Assembly (NCBI GenBank): GCA_027483125.1 | Contig: JAIXVH010000435.1 | Coordinates: 1-32,730, forward strand | From: Acetobacteraceae bacterium | GTDB lineage: Bacteria > Pseudomonadota > Alphaproteobacteria > Acetobacterales > Acetobacteraceae | Direction of reading: 5' to 3' | DNA: 32,730 bases | In this document: positions 26,981 to 32,730 of the stretch, piece by piece | Layout of the letters: each line of letters begins with the position of its first letter | How positions within the stretch are numbered: the stretch's first letter is position 1 | The notes under the pieces: generated by a model | What the model saw: the letters and a program-made list of their open reading frames with translations, nothing else | Told to the model about the DNA's origin: nothing | Databases searched by the model: none | Position numbers and translations under genes: made by a program

Positions 26981-29367
26981 TGAGCGACGAAAGGACAGGC
27001 GCGTCTGATCGGCGCAAGGCCGAAGGGCCTGGAGCCGTGAAGCAGCCGCGCGGCGCCGAAGGCGCCATTCAAAAGGTTGGCGTCATTGGCGCTGGCGTGA
27101 TGGGTGCGGGCATCGCGGCGCATTGCGCCAATGCCGGCGTGCCCGTGGTGCTGCTGGACATCGTGCCGGGCGGTGCCGCCAAGGCCGTGCAGACCATGCT
27201 GCGCGCCGACCCCGCACCCTTCATGCACAAGGGTGCGGCGCGCCTGATCACGGCGGGCGATATCGGCACCGATCTGGCGCTGCTGGGCGATTGCGACTGG
27301 ATCGTGGAAGCGATCGTCGAGAAGCCGGAGCCGAAGCGCGAGCTCTACGCCAAGCTGGAAGCGGTGCGGAAGGCAGGCTCGATCATCTCCTCCAACACCT
27401 CGACCATCCCGCTCGGCGATCTGGTCGCGGGCGCATCGGCTGGCTTCGCGGCGGATTTCCTGATCACCCATTTCTTCAATCCGCCGCGCTACATGCGGCT
27501 GCTGGAAGTGGTGCAAGGTCCAGCGACGCGCGCCGATGCGGTCGCGTCCATCACCGAGTTCTGCGACCGCCGACTGGGCAAGACGGTCATCCCTTGCAAG
27601 GATCGCCCGGGCTTCATCGCCAATCGCATCGGCGGGATGTGGATGCAGTCCGCGATCAACAACGCCTTCACGATGGGGCTGTCGGTCGAGGAGGCCGACG
27701 CCCTGATGTCGCGCCCCATCGGCGTGCCGAAGACGGGCGTGTTCGGCCTGCTGGATCTGGTCGGCATTGACCTGATGCCGCATGTCGCGGCCAGCATGAA
27801 GGCAACACTGCCGGCCGATGACGCCTATGTGCAGGGGTTGCGCGAACACGCGCTGATCACGCGGTTGATCAAGGAGGGGCGCACCGGCCGCAAGGGCGGC
27901 AAGGGCGGCTTCTATACCCGCAAGCGCGACGCCGCGGGCGTGCAGCAGAAGCTCGCAATCGACCTCGCCAGCGGCGAGGACCGGCCGGAGAAGAAGGCGC
28001 GCCTCGAAAGCCTGGAATTGCGTGATCTCGCGAAGCTCGCGGAACACCCCGATCGCGGCGGGCGCTACATGCGCGCGGTGCTGCTGGACCTGCTCTCCTA
28101 CGCCGCGTCCCTGGTGCCGGAAATCGCGGACAGTGTGGCCGATGTCGATGCCGCGATGCGCCTTGGCTACAACTGGAAATGGGGGCCTTTCGAACTGATC
28201 GACAAGGTCGGTGCCGCCTGGCTGGCCGCTGCCCTGCGCGCTGATGGGCGCGCGGTGCCGAAGCTGCTGGAACAGGTGGGCACGGGCAGCTTCTACCGCG
28301 TGCAGGATGGCGTGCTGCAATTCTTCGGCACCGATGGCGCCTTCCATGATGTGCCGCGCGCGCCGGGCGTGCTGTTGCTCGCGGATGTGAAACGGCGCTC
28401 CAAGCCGCTCGCGAAGAACGCCGGCGCCAGCATCTGGGATATCGGCGATGGCGTGGCCTGCCTCGAGTTCCACAGCAAGATGAATGCGCTGGACCCCGAC
28501 ATCCTGGGCATGATCGGCAAGGCGCTGGGCATGGGGAAGAAGGGCACCTTCCGCGCGCTGGTCATCCATAACGAGGCGGAGAATTTCTCCGTCGGCGCCA
28601 ATCTCGGGCTCGCGCTCTTCGCCGCGAATATCGCGGCCTGGGGCGAGATCGAGGGCATGATCGAGCAGGGCCAGAAGGCCATGCTCGGGCTGCGCAACGC
28701 ACCCTTCCCGGTGGTGGGCGCGCCATCGGGCATGGCGCTGGGCGGCGGCTGCGAGGTGCTGCTGCATTGCACCGCCGTGCAGGCGCATGCCGAGAGCTAT
28801 ATCGGCCTGGTGGAAGTGGGCGTGGGGCTGATCCCGGGCTGGGGCGGCTGCGCCACCATGCTGCGGCGCTGGACGGACAACCCCAAGGCGCCAAAGGGCC
28901 CGATGCCGGCCGTCGCCAAGGCCTTCGAGATGATCTCCACCGCGCAGGTCGCGAAGTCTGCCTTCGAGGCGCAGGAAATGCTGCTGCTGCGCCCGACCGA
29001 CGGCATCACCATGAACCGCGACCGGCTGCTGGCCGATGCCAAGGCGCGCGCGCTCGCGATGGTGGAGACGCACAATGTCCCGGAAGCGCCGAAGCCCATG
29101 CGCCTGCCAGGCGCGTCGGGCCATGCCGCGCTGAACATGGCGGTGCAGCAACAGGTGCTGATGGGCCGCGCCACGCCGCATGATGTGGTGGTGTGCGACC
29201 AGCTCGGCATCGCGCTGACCGGCGGGAAGAAGGACCACACGGACGAGATCACCGATGAGGAGGTGATGAAGCTCGAACGGCAATCCTTCATGGCGCTGCT
29301 GAAAACACCCGGAACCCTGGCCCGTGTCGAGCACATGCTCGAGACCGGCCGCCCGCTCAGGAACTGA
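26980..29367 (+). CDS. 3-hydroxyacyl-CoA dehydrogenase/enoyl-CoA hydratase (FadN/FadB-type, HAD domain first)
   Basis: 795 aa from ATG 26980; KVGVIGAGVMGAGIAAHCANAG, THFFNPPRYMRLLEVV, and C-terminal crotonase block APSGMALGGGCEVLLHC. Confidence 0.93.
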   Translation: MSDERTGASDRRKAEGPGAVKQPRGAEGAIQKVGVIGAGVMGAGIAAHCANAGVPVVLLDIVPGGAAKAVQTMLRADPAPFMHKGAARLITAGDIGTDLALLGDCDWIVEAIVEKPEPKRELYAKLEAVRKAGSIISSNTSTIPLGDLVAGASAGFAADFLITHFFNPPRYMRLLEVVQGPATRADAVASITEFCDRRLGKTVIPCKDRPGFIANRIGGMWMQSAINNAFTMGLSVEEADALMSRPIGVPKTGVFGLLDLVGIDLMPHVAASMKATLPADDAYVQGLREHALITRLIKEGRTGRKGGKGGFYTRKRDAAGVQQKLAIDLASGEDRPEKKARLESLELRDLAKLAEHPDRGGRYMRAVLLDLLSYAASLVPEIADSVADVDAAMRLGYNWKWGPFELIDKVGAAWLAAALRADGRAVPKLLEQVGTGSFYRVQDGVLQFFGTDGAFHDVPRAPGVLLLADVKRRSKPLAKNAGASIWDIGDGVACLEFHSKMNALDPDILGMIGKALGMGKKGTFRALVIHNEAENFSVGANLGLALFAANIAAWGEIEGMIEQGQKAMLGLRNAPFPVVGAPSGMALGGGCEVLLHCTAVQAHAESYIGLVEVGVGLIPGWGGCATMLRRWTDNPKAPKGPMPAVAKAFEMISTAQVAKSAFEAQEMLLLRPTDGITMNRDRLLADAKARALAMVETHNVPEAPKPMRLPGASGHAALNMAVQQQVLMGRATPHDVVVCDQLGIALTGGKKDHTDEITDEEVMKLERQSFMALLKTPGTLARVEHMLETGRPLRN

Positions 29368-29410
29368 TCAGCGCGTCCGATCGGCCGCGCCAACGCACGA
29401 GGGATCACCC

Positions 29411-31198
29411 ATGGCATCCTACACCGCCCCGCTGCGCGACATGCGCTTCGTGATGAACGAGTTCCTCGACCCCGCGCGGCTGCGCGCGCTGCCGGGCTGC
29501 GAGGAGATGACGCCCGACCTGGTGGACCCCATCCTGGAGGAAGCGGGCAAGCTGTGTTCGGAAGTGCTGTTTCCGCTCAACCGCTCCGGCGATGAGGAGG
29601 GCTGCCACATCGAGAACGGCGTTGTCCGCACGCCCAAGGGATTCCCTGAGGCCTATCGCATGTATTGCGATGGCGGCTGGAGCGCGCTGGCGGCCGACCC
29701 CGAATATGGCGGCCAGGGCCTGCCGCGCAGCGTCGCGATGGTGTTCGAGGAGATGATGTGCTCCGCGAACCTAGCCTTCGGGATGTATCCGGGGCTGACG
29801 CATGGCGCGGTGGCCGCGATCTCCAAGCATGGCACGCCCGAGCAGAAGGCCACCTATCTGCCCAAGATGGTCAGCGGCGAATGGACCGGCACCATGTGCC
29901 TGACCGAGCCGCAATGCGGCACCGATCTGGGGCTGATCCGCACCCGCGCGGTGCCGGCCGATGACGGCGCCTATCGCATCACCGGCAACAAGATTTTCAT
30001 CAGTGCCGGCGAGCACGACCTGGCTTCCAACATCATCCATCTGGTGCTGGCGAAGCTGCCGGATGCGCCGAAGGGCACGCGCGGCATCAGCCTGTTCCTG
30101 GTGCCGAAATTCCTGCCGAAGGCGGATGGCTCGCCCGGAAGCCGCAACGGCGTGCTGTGCACCGCGCTGGAACACAAGATGGGCATCAAGGCGAGCGCCA
30201 CCTGCGCCATGGCCTTCGACGACGCGGTGGGCTGGATGGTGGGCGAGCCGCATCGCGGCCTGGCTGCCATGTTCACCATGATGAACGAAGCGCGGCTGGG
30301 CGTGGGCATTCAAGGTCTAGGCTTGGCGGAGGTTAGCTACCAGAACGCCGTGGCCTATGCGAAGGACCGCCTGCAGGGCCGCGGCATCGACGGCACCAAG
30401 CACCCCGACAAGCCGGCCGATCCCATCATTGTGCATCCCGATGTGCGGCGCATGCTGCTGACCATGCGCGCGCAGACCGAGGGCTGCCGGGCGCTGGCGA
30501 TGTGGACCGCGCTGGAGCAGGACATCGCACATCGCCACCCCGACCCCGAGACGCGCCAGGCCGCGGATGATTTCGTGCAGCTCATCACGCCGGTGGTGAA
30601 GGCCTACCTGACCGATGCCGGCTGGGATGGCACCGCGACAGGCATGCAGGTGCTGGGCGGGCACGGCTACATCCGCGACTGGGGCATGGAGCAATATGTG
30701 CGCGACGCGCGCATCGCGCAGATCTACGAGGGCACGAACGGCATCCAGGCGCTGGACCTGGTGGGCCGCAAGATGGGCGCGCATGCGGGCCGCTACCTGC
30801 GCCGCTTCTTCCACCCGGTGCTGGCCTATATCGAGGCAAAGTCGGAGGACCCGGCGATGGCGGAGGAGTTCATCCTGCCGCTCTCCAAGGCCTTCGGGCG
30901 GCTGCAATCGGCCACCGCCGAAGTGGCGCGGCGCGGCATGGGCGATCCGTTCGAGGCGGGTGCCGTCGCCACCGATTATCTGCGCCTGTTTGGCCTGACG
31001 GCACTGGCCTATTGCTGGGCGCGCATGGCCGAGGTGGCGCTGGATAAGCAGGCCACGGATGACACCGGCTTCTACAAGGCGAAGCTCACCACCGCGCGCT
31101 TCTTCATGCAGCGCATATTGCCGCAGAGCTCGGCGCTATCCTCCGGGATCATGGCCGGCGGCAAGACGCTGAAGGAGTTCGAGGAGGCGGCGTTCTGA
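29411..31198 (+). CDS. Acyl-CoA dehydrogenase
   Basis: 595 aa from ATG 29411; SGEWTGTMCLTEPQCGTDLGLIRTRA, MQVLGGHGYIRDWGMEQYVRDARIAQIYEGTNGIQALDLVGRK. Confidence 0.94.
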   Translation: MASYTAPLRDMRFVMNEFLDPARLRALPGCEEMTPDLVDPILEEAGKLCSEVLFPLNRSGDEEGCHIENGVVRTPKGFPEAYRMYCDGGWSALAADPEYGGQGLPRSVAMVFEEMMCSANLAFGMYPGLTHGAVAAISKHGTPEQKATYLPKMVSGEWTGTMCLTEPQCGTDLGLIRTRAVPADDGAYRITGNKIFISAGEHDLASNIIHLVLAKLPDAPKGTRGISLFLVPKFLPKADGSPGSRNGVLCTALEHKMGIKASATCAMAFDDAVGWMVGEPHRGLAAMFTMMNEARLGVGIQGLGLAEVSYQNAVAYAKDRLQGRGIDGTKHPDKPADPIIVHPDVRRMLLTMRAQTEGCRALAMWTALEQDIAHRHPDPETRQAADDFVQLITPVVKAYLTDAGWDGTATGMQVLGGHGYIRDWGMEQYVRDARIAQIYEGTNGIQALDLVGRKMGAHAGRYLRRFFHPVLAYIEAKSEDPAMAEEFILPLSKAFGRLQSATAEVARRGMGDPFEAGAVATDYLRLFGLTALAYCWARMAEVALDKQATDDTGFYKAKLTTARFFMQRILPQSSALSSGIMAGGKTLKEFEEAAF

Positions 31199-31222
31199 AG
31201 CAAGACGAGGGGCCAGGGCGGC

Positions 31223-31495
31223 ATGTCGCTCTGGTCCCACCGGCCAATGGCGGGGCATTCGCGCGCACCATTCACAGGCCTGGAGCAGCGGCTGCATGAG
31301 CGGCTGCGCACGCATCTGGCCTAGACGCACCACGAGGACGCCTTCTGCGAGGCCCGCTTCAGCATGCGGCCGCTGGATGACCGGGAGGAGGCGGGCTGGC
31401 TGAATGATCGCGTCCGGCTCGCCCATGACATCGATGTCCAGGCCCGGGGAATCGCGCGGTTGGGCCGCGCCGATCTCGGCGTGATCACGCTGTAG
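31223..31495 (+). pseudogene. Possible interrupted small ORF (90 codons with one in-frame TAG)
   Basis: ATG 31223 ... TAG 31322-31324 ... TAG 31493-31495 in one frame: MSLWSHRPMAGHSRAPFTGLEQRLHERLRTHLA*THHEDAFCEARFSMRPLDDREEAGWLNDRVRLAHDIDVQARGIARLGRADLGVITL*. Family not recognised. Confidence 0.25.
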
Positions 31496-31550
31496 TCGTT
31501 TTGCGAGAATGCTTCACCGCGTCGGCGCTTCCGCCTTTGCGGATCATGCT

Positions 31551-32162
31551 CTACTCCGCCGCCCCGCCCGGCGCCTGGCGCAACCCCATCGCCAGCACCA
31601 GCGTGACCAACTCCGCCTGGCGCGATGTGCCGGTCTTGCCGAACAAGGACCGCAATTGCGAACGCACCGTGTGCACCGACACGCCACGCAATGAGGCACA
31701 GTCGGCGGCCGCCAAGCCATCGGCCAGATCCAGGGCCAAGGCTGCCTCGGCCGGCGTGAAGGCGAAGGCCTCGCGCAGGAAGGCGTGGCTGGGCAGGCGG
31801 CGGCGCGCGGCGTCCAGCACCGTCACCATCACGCCCTGCCCTTCCAGTGGCAGCAAGCTGATGAGGTATGGCGGCGGGCCTTCGCCGCGCGGCAGCGGCA
31901 TCTCGCCGGCCACGCCACGCAGCGCCTCTTGCAGCAAGCTCATGAAGCGGCGGCGATGCCCGGCATCCAGCGGCGCCATGCCCAATACCGCATGGGCGGA
32001 AAGCGCCTTTTCATCGGCGCGGAGCAGGCGCTGCATGGCGCGGTTCAGGAAGGCGGCCCGACCGTCAGGCCCGTGCAGCGCAATCGCCATGGCCTGTGCA
32101 TCCAACGCGGCATGCATAAGGCTCGCGGGCGTCGCGTTGAGCATAACGGCGTCTCGCTGCAT
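31551..32162 (-). CDS. LuxR-type HTH transcriptional regulator with PAS-like N-terminus
   Basis: 203 aa; C-terminal FTPAEAALALDLADGLAAADCASLRGVSVHTVRSQLRSLFGKTGTSRQAELVTLV is a LuxR/GerE HTH. N-terminus is PAS-like (GPDGRAAFLNRAMQRLL). Confidence 0.85.
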   Translation of the reverse strand: MQRDAVMLNATPASLMHAALDAQAMAIALHGPDGRAAFLNRAMQRLLRADEKALSAHAVLGMAPLDAGHRRRFMSLLQEALRGVAGEMPLPRGEGPPPYLISLLPLEGQGVMVTVLDAARRRLPSHAFLREAFAFTPAEAALALDLADGLAAADCASLRGVSVHTVRSQLRSLFGKTGTSRQAELVTLVLAMGLRQAPGGAAE

Positions 32163-32261
32163 GGGGAACTCCGATGGGGGACAGCCCCATTGGGCGCCCC
32201 ACCATGGGTCGCCACGCGAGTTCTCTACGCCCGCGCGCGTCAGTGCCCTGTCAGGATAGCG

Positions 32262-32730
32262 TCAATCGGCCTTGTCCTCACCGGCGGCGTTGGATTGCAG
32301 CTGGATATAGTTTTGCATGCCGATTTGCTTGATCAATTCGAATTGGGTATCAATCCAATCCTGATGATGCTCTTCATCGGCCAGAATTTTGAGGAACAGA
32401 TCGCGCGTCACGAAGTCACGTACCTGTTCGCAATAGGCGATGCCTTCTTTCAAATCGGCGATCGCCTTGACTTCCAGCTTGGCATCGCATTCCAGAACTT
32501 CCTGCACATTCTCACCGATTAAGATCTGGTTCAGGCGCTGCACATTCGGCAGCCCTTCCAGATACAGTATGCGCTGGATGATATCGTCGGCATGGCGCAT
32601 TTCTTCAATGGATTCGCCATATTCATATTTACCAAGCTTGGTCACACCCCAATTATCCAACATGCGGGCATGCAGGAAATACTGGTTCACCGCCGTCAGC
32701 TCGTTCGTCAGCTGGGTGTTCAGGTGTTCA
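32262..32730 (-). CDS. bfr: Bacterioferritin (5' end beyond window)
   Basis: Reverse reading gives EHLNTQLTNELTAVNQYFLHARMLDNWGVTKLGKYEYGESIEEMRHADDIIQRILYLEGLPNVQRLNQ...ILADEEHHQDWIDTQFELI, with conserved ferroxidase Glu/His and the haem-ligand Met region. Confidence 0.95.
   Translation of the reverse strand, partial: EHLNTQLTNELTAVNQYFLHARMLDNWGVTKLGKYEYGESIEEMRHADDIIQRILYLEGLPNVQRLNQILIGENVQEVLECDAKLEVKAIADLKEGIAYCEQVRDFVTRDLFLKILADEEHHQDWIDTQFELIKQIGMQNYIQLQSNAAGEDKAD

Noticed and set aside
26314-29334. 1006-aa minus-strand ORF
   Set aside because: Fully antisense to thiolase and FadN genes with clear motifs. Low-complexity His/Arg/Gly/Gln-rich translation is typical of antisense frames in GC-rich DNA.
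31209-31238. GGGGCCAG...CTGGTCCC inverted repeat after fadE as a terminator
   Set aside because: 7 of 8 pairs, 14-nt loop and no T-tract; too weak to call a rho-independent terminator.
1-32730. CRISPR arrays, tRNA/rRNA genes, transposases, phage or toxin-antitoxin genes
   Set aside because: None seen: no regularly spaced repeats, no tRNA-like or rRNA-like stretch recognised by eye, and no mobile-element domains among ORFs. tRNAscan-SE, Infernal and ISfinder searches were not possible.

Overview
High-GC alphaproteobacterial chromosomal DNA. The gene content suggests an Acetobacteraceae/Roseomonas-like organism, but this is inference and was not tested. The window holds five blocks. (1) About 1-5.6 kb: a small catabolic module with a Gfo/Idh/MocA oxidoreductase, a TetR regulator, an orphan TctC/Bug binding protein and an Asp/Glu-racemase-superfamily enzyme lacking its first catalytic Cys, divergent from a sarcosine-oxidase-like flavoenzyme and an acyl-CoA dehydrogenase. 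(2) About 5.6-15.2 kb: a tightly packed operon that appears to encode a complete squalene-route C30 carotenoid pathway: two CrtN/CrtP-type desaturase/oxidases, an acyltransferase, a GT2, a single-chain HpnC-HpnD fusion, HpnE and an aldehyde dehydrogenase. (3) About 15.2-16.3 kb: a second orphan TctC with a Pho-box-like triple 11-bp repeat upstream. (4) About 16.3-23.0 kb: a minus-strand livGHM-livK-livF-acyl-CoA synthetase operon. (5) About 23.2-31.2 kb: an SCP2 protein divergent from a fadD-merR-fadA-fadN-fadE beta-oxidation operon. The window ends with a LuxR-type regulator and a 5'-truncated, compositionally atypical bacterioferritin gene. The strongest leads are the HpnC-HpnD fusion inside the carotenoid operon, the structured crtN leader, several palindromic or phased operator candidates, and a long livK-livF intercistronic hairpin. 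No tRNA, rRNA, CRISPR array or transposase was seen.
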